A stretch of DNA of 64,000 bases from an uncultured Flavobacteriales bacterium (GTDB lineage Bacteria > Bacteroidota > Bacteroidia > Flavobacteriales > Crocinitomicaceae). The stretch covers positions 1 to 64,000 of the forward strand of contig CAMLIF010000008.1 of assembly GCA_946479985.1 (NCBI GenBank), read 5' to 3'. Positions 45,302 to 52,450 of the stretch are shown piece by piece (within the stretch, counting starts at the first letter, position 1; each line of letters opens with the position of its first letter). The notes under the pieces were generated by a model that did no database searches, was not told where the DNA came from, and worked only from the letters and a program-made list of their open reading frames with translations. The translations under genes and the position numbers were made by a program.

Positions 45302-45877
45302 CTAAGAGTTTGCCAGTCTTTTCCTGATTCTACTTAACGATTCCGGTTTAACTCCAATATAACTTGCAATAATGTATTGCGGAACTCTCTGTAAAAGCGC
45401 AGGTCGATTTTTCTGCAGATTCAAATATCGTTCTTCCGGGGTATCGGTAAAGTATGACCCCGTTTGTTCTTGTTGTTCTGCAAACACTTTTTCCATCACT
45501 CTGCGTGAAACAGTTGCCAGATTGGGGAATTGACTATATAGAAGTTCTTCTTTTTCACGATTCCCAACAACCAGGATGCATTCGTCTAAACATTCCAGAA
45601 AGTGTTTGGATGGTTCGCTGTTCGTCATGCTCTGCATGGAAATCACCCACTGTTCCTCCGTAAAAAAGTTATTTGTTTTTTCTTCCCCGTCTATCAGGTA
45701 GTATTGCCTTACACAGCCTTCCAGAACAAAATAGGCTTCCAAGGATATTTGTCCTTCTTTTAAGAGTAGTGTTCCTTTCGGGTAGGTTTGAATGTTGAGA
45801 GTGGCTACAATTGCATCGATTTCTTCCGGGGTTAGCGGGAGAATTTTGGAGAAATAATCGAGGAGTTTTTGTTCCAT
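45302..45877 (-). CDS. Crp/Fnr family transcriptional regulator
   Basis: 191 residues from ATG MEQKLLDYFSKILPLTPEE; a TTG upstream is rejected. The N-terminal cyclic-nucleotide-binding-like barrel (YPKGTLLLKEGQISLEAYFVLEGCVRQYY) is followed by a C-terminal helix-turn-helix QYIIASYIGVKPESLSRIRKRL, the usual Bacteroidota type. Effector unknown; the barrel lacks the full cAMP-binding RxE..R set. Promoter TTTG-N17-TACCTTTG lies upstream, and the palindromic repeat copy 2 starts 3 bp beyond its -33 box. Confidence 0.88.
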   Translation of the reverse strand: MEQKLLDYFSKILPLTPEEIDAIVATLNIQTYPKGTLLLKEGQISLEAYFVLEGCVRQYYLIDGEEKTNNFFTEEQWVISMQSMTNSEPSKHFLECLDECILVVGNREKEELLYSQFPNLATVSRRVMEKVFAEQQEQTGSYFTDTPEERYLNLQKNRPALLQRVPQYIIASYIGVKPESLSRIRKRLANS

Positions 45878-45898
45878 TTTGGAGTGTTCGGCTTTTGA

Positions 45899-45927
45899 CA
45901 AAGGTATTATTTTCTGAAACAATCAAA
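45899..45927 (-). promoter_or_regulatory. Promoter of the Crp/Fnr gene (TTTG-N17-TACCTTTG)
   Basis: Minus-strand TTTG (45924-45927), 17 bp, TACCTTTG (45899-45906); ATG follows after 21 nt. The bipartite palindrome abuts it upstream. Confidence 0.65.
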
Positions 45928-45930
45928 TAA

Positions 45931-45967
45931 TTACCATGGTAACAGAAGGATAAGTGTACACTTATCC
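45931..45967. repeat. Bipartite palindromic repeat, copy 2
   Basis: TTACCATGGTAA, 5 bp (CAGAA), then the perfect palindrome GGATAAGTGTACACTTATCC. Located just upstream of the Crp/Fnr promoter. Confidence 0.85.
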
Positions 45968-46085
45968 CGAGTATGTGGGATGGGTTTGTATTTCGATTTT
46001 CCTATTGATTTTCCTTTGATATCAAAGTGTTCAGACGATGTAATACTCTTTTGTTCGTTTCAAACTGCTTAACGAAATCCAATAG

Positions 46086-46122
46086 TTACCGTGGTAAAGG
46101 AAGGATAAGTGTACACTTATCC
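46086..46122. repeat. Bipartite palindromic repeat, copy 3
   Basis: TTACCGTGGTAA, 5 bp (AGGAA), then GGATAAGTGTACACTTATCC. The 20-bp palindrome runs into the stop codon of the wHTH gene and could act as its terminator. It is in the same orientation as copy 2, 155 bp away. Confidence 0.85.
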
Positions 46123-46472
46123 TAAGTAAATGCCCAGCGGATTTTTTCCCAATCATCTGTCATTTTATCATTTTTCGACCAGAAATACATATTGCCAATA
46201 TAAGACCCTTGAATCAATCCGGCCCGCTCGATCAAACTAATATGATGATTAATCGTTTTCTGATGCAATGGAATCAACCGTTCCAAAATAGGAACATTGA
46301 TGAATAAATGATTATCCAAATATTGTAATATTTGAATCCTTGCCGAAGCTGATACAACGAACCCTAATTCCGCATTTCTATTCGTTCGATGATCAAAAAT
46401 ATGTTTCTTTTTTGCTCCCATAAAAGTGGCTTTCTTATATAATTTAGTCAAAAAGTTCATTTCAACAATCAT
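46122..46472 (-). CDS. Winged helix-turn-helix (ArsR-like) regulator
   Basis: 116 residues; an alternative ATG 51 nt in (MGAKKKHIFDHRTNRNAELG) would remove a basic leader. The core NAELGFVVSASARIQILQYLDNHLFINVPILERLIPLHQKTINHHISLIERAGLIQGSYIG is an ArsR-like wHTH with the recognition helix QKTINHHISLIERAG. No cysteine metal-sensing motif. It diverges from padR. The 3' end abuts palindromic repeat copy 3. Confidence 0.78.
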   Translation of the reverse strand: MIVEMNFLTKLYKKATFMGAKKKHIFDHRTNRNAELGFVVSASARIQILQYLDNHLFINVPILERLIPLHQKTINHHISLIERAGLIQGSYIGNMYFWSKNDKMTDDWEKIRWAFT

Positions 46473-46558
46473 CTTTCTAATTTAATTTTCAGTAAAAAAC
46501 ATGTTTTTGTTTTCTGTAATCGGTTGTTATATAGTGAGTTTTTATTTTTAACAGTGTT

Positions 46559-46611
46559 TTATACCTAAGTTTCTTGGGTATAAATTTGTATACATAATAT
46601 TCTTATGTATA
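46559..46611. promoter_or_regulatory. Two stacked inverted repeats in the padR promoter (operator candidate)
   Basis: Outer repeat: TTATACCTAAG-TTT-CTTGGGTATAA (one mismatch), just before the -33 box. Inner repeat: TATACATAA-TATTC-TTATGTATA (perfect), between the -33 and -7 boxes and overlapping the latter. ACAT/ATGT half-sites are the kind PadR proteins bind, so autorepression is likely. Confidence 0.65.
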
Positions 46612-46615
46612 TTTG
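46585..46615 (+). promoter_or_regulatory. padR promoter (TTTG-N19-TATATTTG)
   Basis: Complete consensus match with ideal 19-bp spacing; the -7 box ends 4 nt before the chosen ATG, so the mRNA should be leaderless. Confidence 0.75.
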
Positions 46616-46619
46616 TCCT

Positions 46620-46964
46620 ATGTATTCATCAGAACTTCTAAAAGGTACGCTCAAAACAATCGTTCTCAATCTGCTCAAGGACAACGGCAGAATGTACGGT
46701 TATGAAATCAGCCAGCGCGTCAAAGATCTCACAGGGGAGAAAATCCAAATTACCGAAGGAGCACTTTATCCTACATTGCATGCACTCGAGTCACAGGGTG
46801 AATTGCAAACGGAACAAGTGTTCATAGGGAAACGGGTACGAAAGTATTACACACTCACCGAACAAGGGCAGTCGACAGCCAGAGAAAAAGTAAACGAATT
46901 GGTAGATTTCATGAATACCATGAAGTTTTTGTTGAATTTAGAGCCAGGAACTGGAAATGGTTAG
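46620..46964 (+). CDS. PadR family transcriptional regulator
   Basis: 114 residues. PadR winged helix: MYSSELLKGTLKTIVLNLLKDNGRMYGYEISQRVKD, ITEGALYPTLHALESQGEL and the wing with GKRVRKYYTLTEQGQ, then a short C-terminal dimerisation helix (subfamily 2 size). I start at the ATG four bases after the -7 box; an ATG 15 nt earlier lies inside the promoter. The next gene starts 8 bp before its stop. Stacked inverted repeats in the promoter suggest autorepression. Confidence 0.9.
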   Translation: MYSSELLKGTLKTIVLNLLKDNGRMYGYEISQRVKDLTGEKIQITEGALYPTLHALESQGELQTEQVFIGKRVRKYYTLTEQGQSTAREKVNELVDFMNTMKFLLNLEPGTGNG

Positions 46965-48114
46965 AGTTTCGGACGAGCAAGTTGATTTTATTCTTCGTGA
47001 AATTGAAGCACGTGGGGTTACTATTGAAGATCTGCAATATAACCTACTTGATCACATGTGCTGCATCATTGAGAATGAAATGTCTGAAACAGACAACTTT
47101 GACCAGTTCTTTCAACGGCTCTTGCCTCGATTTTTTAACGACAACTTGCGTGAAATTCAGGAGGAAACAGAATTGTTATTAACCTTCAAACATTTTTACG
47201 CCATGAAAAAAACAGTAAATATCTCAGGACTTTCAGCTGCAGTACTAACCTTAACGGGTTCCGTACTGAAAGTACTCCATCTACCAGGAGCAGGAATTGC
47301 ATTCGTTTTAGGAATCGCAATATTCAGCTTACTATTTCTGCCATTAATGATTGCTCTGAAATTCAGGGACGAAGTGAGTAAAACCGATAAATGGGTGTTA
47401 AGCCTTGGTTTTTTAATCGGAATTGGAACTTCATTGGGCTTTTTGTTCAAAATGATGCACTGGCCTGGAGCCAATATTCTGATGCTTTGCGGATTGATTG
47501 GATTTACATTCATTTACGTTCCGCTCTATTTCTTTTCCAGAGTGAGGAGACCTGAATTGAAATTCAATACAACGGTTAATTCCGTTTTAATGATGGCATG
47601 CGGTGGATTGTTATTCGCTATGTACAATTTAGGTTATTCCACAAAACTGGAAGAGTCGAATCAGCAGGCTTATCGTTTATTGACTGAGGAGGTTGAGAAA
47701 ATCGACCAGCCCCATGCGGTCAGCGCAAACAAAGCCGATGTAGCAAATTTGCAGAAACAGGTTGTTAAACTGGATGAGTCTATCTCAGAATTGAAAGAGC
47801 TAATCATTCTCACTTCGACTGGATTAACGAAGCAGGAATTCGAGGCGATGACGGAAGATGAAGCGTATAGTAAATTGCCTAAGGAAGAAGCAATGTCGCG
47901 TATTTTGAATGGATCGATTCAGGGAAAATGGGAGCACGTTTGCGAACTTGTTGAACAGATCAACGGAAAGCTTAGAGCCGATTATCCGAACCATGAATCG
48001 TTGACTTTCGACATACATTCCATAGATCTAAGAACCAATACCACCAAAATTGCCATTCAGAATCTGACTTTGATTCAGCTGCACATGCGCATTTTGAAAC
48101 TAATCGCAAATTAA
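46957..48114 (+). CDS. PadR-coupled membrane protein with HAAS-, GldL- and GldM-like parts
   Basis: 385 residues. Residues 1-85 are cytoplasmic and helical, resembling HAAS/permease-prefix domains often linked to PadR. Five membrane helices follow (about 88-108, 113-135, 145-165, 170-192, 207-226). Helix pairs 1-2 and 3-4 each carry the GldL signature: K105-x2-H108-x-P-G-A and K165-x2-H168-W-P-G-A. The glutamate that GldL has in its second helix is missing. Residues 230-385 are periplasmic and partly coiled; SRILNGSIQGKWEHVCELVEQI resembles a GldM segment. Start codon overlaps the padR stop. Unknown role; sensor or membrane-stress device coupled to PadR is my inference. Confidence 0.7.
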   Translation: MVRVSDEQVDFILREIEARGVTIEDLQYNLLDHMCCIIENEMSETDNFDQFFQRLLPRFFNDNLREIQEETELLLTFKHFYAMKKTVNISGLSAAVLTLTGSVLKVLHLPGAGIAFVLGIAIFSLLFLPLMIALKFRDEVSKTDKWVLSLGFLIGIGTSLGFLFKMMHWPGANILMLCGLIGFTFIYVPLYFFSRVRRPELKFNTTVNSVLMMACGGLLFAMYNLGYSTKLEESNQQAYRLLTEEVEKIDQPHAVSANKADVANLQKQVVKLDESISELKELIILTSTGLTKQEFEAMTEDEAYSKLPKEEAMSRILNGSIQGKWEHVCELVEQINGKLRADYPNHESLTFDIHSIDLRTNTTKIAIQNLTLIQLHMRILKLIAN

Positions 48115-48122
48115 AGATAACT

Positions 48123-48148
48123 GGCGCGGGCTTCGGCTCGTGCCTTTT
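48123..48148 (+). terminator. REP-like hairpin, first unit; terminator of the padR operon
   Basis: GGCGCGGGC-TTCG-GCTCGTGCC (nine pairs, two G-T) followed by TTTT, 8 bp after the stop. Confidence 0.7.
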
Positions 48149-48229
48149 AGAAATTAACCGGCATTCTCGTGTGCTAGCGCGAGTTTCAAGCTCGTGTTTT
48201 TGAGAATCGATAATCAACCAGCTTTCTCA
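48124..48229. repeat. Tandem REP-like doublet, 53-bp period
   Basis: Two diverged units: GCGCGGGCTTCGGCTCGTGCC and GCGCGAGTTTCAAGCTCGTG, each followed by T-run, AGAA and AACC-N-GC-N-TTCTC. The second unit runs into the 3' end of the VOC gene, supplying its last codons. Confidence 0.6.
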
Positions 48230-48591
48230 TCAACCTCGAAAATCCCGAAAGTGTTATTGTCTAAATCCAGAAAATAGCCTTGCCAGCACCTTCCCGGAAT
48301 GGCAAATTTGGGGAGTGCTGTTTTCCCACCGTTTTTCAGGATGATTGCCTCCGTTTCATCAAAATTGACAACTTGTATAGAACATGTGAAAGCATTTGTT
48401 CCACATTCAGATGGTGGAATTTGAGCTGGTCGTTTCAATAAACCGCCATACATTCCTTCTGTTTCTATCCGGTAATATTCAATAGGAACAAATTCTTCTT
48501 TTATGAATTTCCAGCCGAAAACAGTTTCGTAAAACAGCTTATCACGAATAGGATCGGAAGACTGGATTTCAAAATAAGCAACGGTATTCAT
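48214..48591 (-). CDS. VOC family (glyoxalase/bleomycin-resistance fold) protein
   Basis: 125 residues. Two beta-alpha-beta-beta-beta modules: NTVAYFEIQSSDPIRDKLFYETVFGWKF and the second half with GRCWQGYFLDLDNNTFGIFEVDE. The metal site is not clearly complete (His in the first module is replaced), so binding and catalysis are uncertain. 11 bp after the SirB1-like gene; cotranscribed. The last few codons come from a REP-like unit. Confidence 0.8.
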   Translation of the reverse strand: MNTVAYFEIQSSDPIRDKLFYETVFGWKFIKEEFVPIEYYRIETEGMYGGLLKRPAQIPPSECGTNAFTCSIQVVNFDETEAIILKNGGKTALPKFAIPGRCWQGYFLDLDNNTFGIFEVDEKAG

Positions 48592-48602
48592 TGTTTTGAG
48601 AA

Positions 48603-49478
48603 TTACCCAAGAATGGTTCGTAACTCTGTCAGCTCATTCACCTTTTCTACATTACCGACTTGCTGAAACGAAGCAATCAGGTTGGTGATCATTCGCCTTA
48701 AAATATCTGAATTGGAGCAGGGTTGAAAATGTGCTGCATTCGGGGTTATGTTTAATCCTTTCAGGAATTGAGTGATATCGTCTTTCTGAAACATCGAACC
48801 TTTTGAAAAAGTATTGATGTAAAACAAAACACCATATTCATTCGCATCAGAAATAAACTGATTTACACCGTGTTGGTCCATATATGCCAAAATGAAATGA
48901 TTCGGCAGATTCACACCATAGATTGGAAGTCCGAGCTGCTGTGCTACAACGCTGTAAATAATGCTTAAACTTAAGGGATTTCCCCGCTTACTTTCCAATA
49001 CGGTATTGATATAAGAATTGAGCGGTGAAGTGTAATTTTTCGAGTTTCCCACGAAACCAAATTGCTCAAAAAACACCTTGTTTAAGATGGAGACATTTTC
49101 GAATGCGGTAAGATGAGGATTCAACTCTAACCAAACGGCCTTGCGAATGCGTTCTACCTGCCCGCAGATGGCTTTCGGGTCTAATCCCGGATATTGGTAC
49201 TGCGCAATGATAATAGCTCCTTCAAGCAAATCTTTTGTTGGCTGCTCATACCAGTTAACTAATTGATGTTTGCACCACTCAAACTGTATCTCGTGAATAA
49301 GCGATTCTATCCGCGATTGAAACAGTAAACCATAGTCACGTTCCTCCCAGGACGTTTCCAAAATAGGAATCACATCCTTGCCTGCAGCTAACAGTTGATC
49401 CTTAACATGCTGGTAAATCAGCTCGTCCGGATCGTCCATTAATGCAATGAGTGCATGTAACGAAGGTGCATTTTTCAT
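48603..49478 (-). CDS. SirB1/YchA family transglutaminase-like protein
   Basis: 291 residues. SirB1 N-terminal domain typical of E. coli YchA: residues 70-200 include LEGAIIIAQYQYPGLDPKAICGQVERIR, NSYINTVLESKRGNPLSLSIIYSVVAQQLGLPIYGVNLPNHFILAY, the core transglutaminase-like segment. The usual catalytic Cys position is occupied by Ser/Pro in GNPLSLS, so protease activity is unlikely. Cytoplasmic. The mRNA is predicted leaderless (TATTTTTG-N4-ATG). Confidence 0.85.
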   Translation of the reverse strand: MKNAPSLHALIALMDDPDELIYQHVKDQLLAAGKDVIPILETSWEERDYGLLFQSRIESLIHEIQFEWCKHQLVNWYEQPTKDLLEGAIIIAQYQYPGLDPKAICGQVERIRKAVWLELNPHLTAFENVSILNKVFFEQFGFVGNSKNYTSPLNSYINTVLESKRGNPLSLSIIYSVVAQQLGLPIYGVNLPNHFILAYMDQHGVNQFISDANEYGVLFYINTFSKGSMFQKDDITQFLKGLNITPNAAHFQPCSNSDILRRMITNLIASFQQVGNVEKVNELTELRTILG

Positions 49479-49482
49479 GACT

Positions 49483-49490
49483 CAAAAATA
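49483..49490 (-). promoter_or_regulatory. Leaderless promoter (TATTTTTG-N4-ATG) of the SirB1-like gene
   Basis: Minus-strand TATTTTTG followed by AGTC and the ATG; fourth example in the window of this exact spacing. Confidence 0.55.
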
Positions 49491-49621
49491 ATTTGAAGAG
49501 TAGTTTCATTTCCTTTTCATGTTTTAGAGTTGTTACCGTAACGTTGTTCGTAAGTGCCAGAAGCCTTGTAAATCCTGTATTTCTCCCGATAGCGCAATTG
49601 CCGTATTTTATTCACAGTCCA

Positions 49622-49650
49622 TTTGTTTGTAATCGAAAAAACTAATTTTG
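49622..49650 (+). promoter_or_regulatory. Promoter of the small-RNA candidate (TTTG-N17-TAATTTTG)
   Basis: Plus-strand promoter consensus in a region with no plus-strand gene; transcription would start near 49655. Confidence 0.5.
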
Positions 49651-49654
49651 ATTC

Positions 49655-49805
49655 ATTCACAAAAACTGTAAATAACTAGTTAAGATACGTGAAATTCAGT
49701 GTTTTCACAAATTTTTGGTTGATGAAATATGCACTTCCCCGATAAAAGAAATTATTCTGTTAGTGACGAGGTCGGGGCAAATAATTATTCGCCCCGACTG
49801 TTTTT
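49655..49805 (+). ncRNA. Candidate small RNA of about 150 nt
   Basis: A plus-strand promoter (TTTG-N17-TAATTTTG) precedes, and a strong intrinsic terminator ends, a 150-bp stretch with no open frame. Inside lies a GTGAAA/TTTCAC hairpin. Upstream and downstream genes run on the minus strand, so the T-tract side of the terminator fits only a plus-strand transcript. Size and position would fit a 6S-like or regulatory RNA, but no family was recognised. Confidence 0.4.
49771..49805 (+). terminator. Terminator of the small-RNA candidate
   Basis: GTCGGGGC/GCCCCGAC with an inner AATAA/TTATT stem, then TGTTTTTAT. The T-run is on the plus strand only; on the minus strand (moxR direction) the stem is followed by CTCGTC. 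Confidence 0.8.
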
Positions 49806-49824
49806 ATAAGATTTTTTTGATCAA

Positions 49825-50781
49825 TTATTTCATTAACTCTGCAACCAGCCTGTCAGCACTGTAGCCTTCCGCTTCAGCACGGTAATTGCGAACAATTCGG
49901 TGTCTTAATATTGGTGTTGCAACAGCTTTTACATCTTCAATGTCCGGAGATAATTTTCCGTTTAGGGCAGCATGGCATTTGGCACCAATAATCAAGTATT
50001 GTGATGCACGTGGACCGGCTCCCCAGGAAATGAAGTCTTTTGTTATCTGTGGAGCAAGTGCGTTGTCTTTTCTTGTTTTAGCAACCAGTTTTACTGCGTA
50101 TTCCAGTACATTGTCAGCAACTGGTATTTTACGGATTAACTCCTGGTATTGGGCAATTTGCTCACCACTTACAATGGGTTTCAAATCAATCTTTGAATCG
50201 TTTGTGGTACTTTTTACAATCGCCAATTCTTCAACGAAACTCGGATAATCTACCCAAATATTGAACATGAAACGGTCTAACTGAGCTTCTGGCAAAGGAT
50301 AGGTTCCTTCTTGCTCAATAGGGTTTTGCGTTGCAAGCACGAAGAATGGATGAGGTAAAGTGTATGTTGTTCCCGCAGCCGTTACTCTTCTTTCCTGCAT
50401 TGCTTCCAGTAAGGCAGATTGCGTTTTTGGAGGTGTACGATTAATTTCATCTGCCAAAACAATGTTATTGAATAATGGCCCTTTGATGAATTTGAAATGT
50501 CTGGTCTCATCCAAAATCTCAGAACCAACAATATCCGAAGGCATTAGATCGGGTGTGAACTGGATTCGGTTGAAAGATAGACCCAAAGTTTCCGCAATAG
50601 TGTTTACCAAAAGTGTTTTAGCTAATCCCGGAACTCCCACAAGTAAACAGTGCCCGCGGGAAAAAATTGAGATCAATACCTGATCTACTACTTCATCCTG
50701 CCCAACAATTACCTGGTGTATTTCTTGTTTTAAGCGTTTATAGTCGTTAACAAGTTGTTTTAAAGTTTCAACGTCTGACAT
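49825..50781 (-). CDS. MoxR family AAA+ ATPase
   Basis: 318 residues. Walker A GVPGLAKT, Walker B LADEINR, the sensor segment VLATQNPIEQEGTYPLPEAQLDRFMFNIWVDYP and the lid domain are typical of MoxR chaperones that insert cofactors or activate VWA proteins. A DUF58 gene usually follows in MoxR operons; none does here. It is preceded by the SurA-like gene on the same strand (54-bp gap), an arrangement common in Bacteroidota. Confidence 0.94.
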   Translation of the reverse strand: MSDVETLKQLVNDYKRLKQEIHQVIVGQDEVVDQVLISIFSRGHCLLVGVPGLAKTLLVNTIAETLGLSFNRIQFTPDLMPSDIVGSEILDETRHFKFIKGPLFNNIVLADEINRTPPKTQSALLEAMQERRVTAAGTTYTLPHPFFVLATQNPIEQEGTYPLPEAQLDRFMFNIWVDYPSFVEELAIVKSTTNDSKIDLKPIVSGEQIAQYQELIRKIPVADNVLEYAVKLVAKTRKDNALAPQITKDFISWGAGPRASQYLIIGAKCHAALNGKLSPDIEDVKAVATPILRHRIVRNYRAEAEGYSADRLVAELMK

Positions 50782-50834
50782 GTAGTATTTTTATTTAGTA
50801 ATGACGAAATGATGGTGGTACATCATTCGCTTCA

Positions 50835-52241
50835 TCAGTTAGTTTTCGTTTGTCTCCAATCAGAATTAAAAACACACTGGTTGTAATCCTGGTCAATTCG
50901 GATATAAGCAGTTGAAATACGCGATTTGATCCATGCTAAAGTAGCATCATTTCTCTTTTTTTCTTCTGCAAGTGAACGAAATAAGTTGTAATCGTCTTTT
51001 AAATTGGCAATATGCGGTTCTGTTCTTTCAGCCAAACGAACAATTCGGAAACCTTCCGTTCTGTCCATAAAATCACGGTAATTGATTGGTGCTGAAATTT
51101 GATTGATCGCTAATCCGTCTGTTAATAAGAACATTTGAGGATCTACATCATTGATGTTTTCAACGCTCCATTTTTGTTCTCCGGTATACGGGTTTGTGAT
51201 GAATCCTTTATTCTCTTTGGTATTCTTATCGTTCGAATAAAGAATTACGGCATCTTCCCAGGTAATTTTATTCGCTACCAGCAATTCATAACATTTTTCA
51301 ATACGCATGGCGGCAGCATTCAAACTATCAATGCTTGGTTTTGCTGAAACAAGAATATGATTTACAATGTAATCGTCTCCCAAACGTTCAACCATTTGCA
51401 TAATGTGATAGCCGAATTCTGTTTCAAATACCGGACTAACATCACCTGGTTTTAAATTCCCCATGGCCATTTGCTCAAAGGGTTTAACCATCATTCCTTT
51501 TGTGGCTTCAATTCGTCCGCCAATCTGAGCACTTCCTAAATCTTCAGAATAAATAGTTGCTGCTCCGGCAAAAGACACTTTTCCGGAAACGACTTGTTTG
51601 CGGATATCTTCCAGCTTGTTTTTAGCAATTTCTTTATCGAGCTTTGTTATTGTGGGAAGAATTCCAATTTGCTGAAAACTCAATTGACTATTGATATAAG
51701 GCAAACTGTCTTTTGGAATGCCGTCGAAGAAATATTCAACTTCTCTTGGTGAAACACTGATCGCTCCGGTTATTCCGCGCTCAACTTCCTGGCCCTGAAG
51801 ACGTTTTTTGATATCTACTCTGAATTCGTCTTTTACAGCACTTTTAGATTTTCCATAGAACGATTCGAAGGTAATGGGCTCACCTTTTTCATCTCTTTTT
51901 CCTTTCATGGAAAGCTCAATTTGTCTGATTCTGTTCTCCATTTCAGCATCAACCTGCTCATCCGAAATCATAATACTGTCAAGTTCTGCCTGGTTCACAA
52001 GCAAAAACTGATACAACATTTGTTCGATCAATTCGCATTCGATGTTTTCACCAAGTGTCCCGCCGTTTTCAAGAATAGATTGTTTTTGTCCCTGAAGTTC
52101 AGAGTAGAGAATAATGTTATCTCCCACCTGCGCTACAATTTTATCAATAACATTTGATTTTGGCTGAGACCAGCTTAGCGAAGCACAGATTGTAAAAAAG
52201 AAGAGTAAAGTATGAACCAATTTTGGGTTGACCATGTACAT
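50835..52241 (-). CDS. SurA-like periplasmic peptidyl-prolyl isomerase
   Basis: 468 residues; a second ATG two codons in (MVNPKLVHTLLFFF) may be the true start. Signal peptide, SurA N-terminal helical domain (VIDKIVAQVGDNIILYSELQ is the classic opening), then two parvulin domains: SFQQIGILP...FGYHIMQMVERLGD and DYIVNHILVSAKPSIDSL. It should assist outer-membrane protein folding. Upstream of moxR. Ends with a short helical tail. Confidence 0.92.
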   Translation of the reverse strand: MYMVNPKLVHTLLFFFTICASLSWSQPKSNVIDKIVAQVGDNIILYSELQGQKQSILENGGTLGENIECELIEQMLYQFLLVNQAELDSIMISDEQVDAEMENRIRQIELSMKGKRDEKGEPITFESFYGKSKSAVKDEFRVDIKKRLQGQEVERGITGAISVSPREVEYFFDGIPKDSLPYINSQLSFQQIGILPTITKLDKEIAKNKLEDIRKQVVSGKVSFAGAATIYSEDLGSAQIGGRIEATKGMMVKPFEQMAMGNLKPGDVSPVFETEFGYHIMQMVERLGDDYIVNHILVSAKPSIDSLNAAAMRIEKCYELLVANKITWEDAVILYSNDKNTKENKGFITNPYTGEQKWSVENINDVDPQMFLLTDGLAINQISAPINYRDFMDRTEGFRIVRLAERTEPHIANLKDDYNLFRSLAEEKKRNDATLAWIKSRISTAYIRIDQDYNQCVFNSDWRQTKTN

Positions 52242-52396
52242 AAAATTTTCAAGTGGCTAAGTTCGTGTTCTTTTTCGAAAATCACACCAGCCATTCGTTA
52301 AATTAATAAAAGAAACAAGTCTGTTTTTAGTTGTTTCTGATTCATTAATGCTGAAACGGCCGATAAATTGTTCAGAAAAGGAAATTTTCGAGTTAA

Positions 52397-52428
52397 CGAA
52401 AAAACGCAGAGACTTAATTCCCTGCGTT
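52397..52428 (-). terminator. Terminator of the T9SS cargo gene
   Basis: On the minus strand AACGCAG/CTGCGTT around a 12-nt loop, followed by TTTTCG, 23 bp after the stop. Confidence 0.75.
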
Positions 52429-52450
52429 CCGGTTCCAACTATGTTAATCG

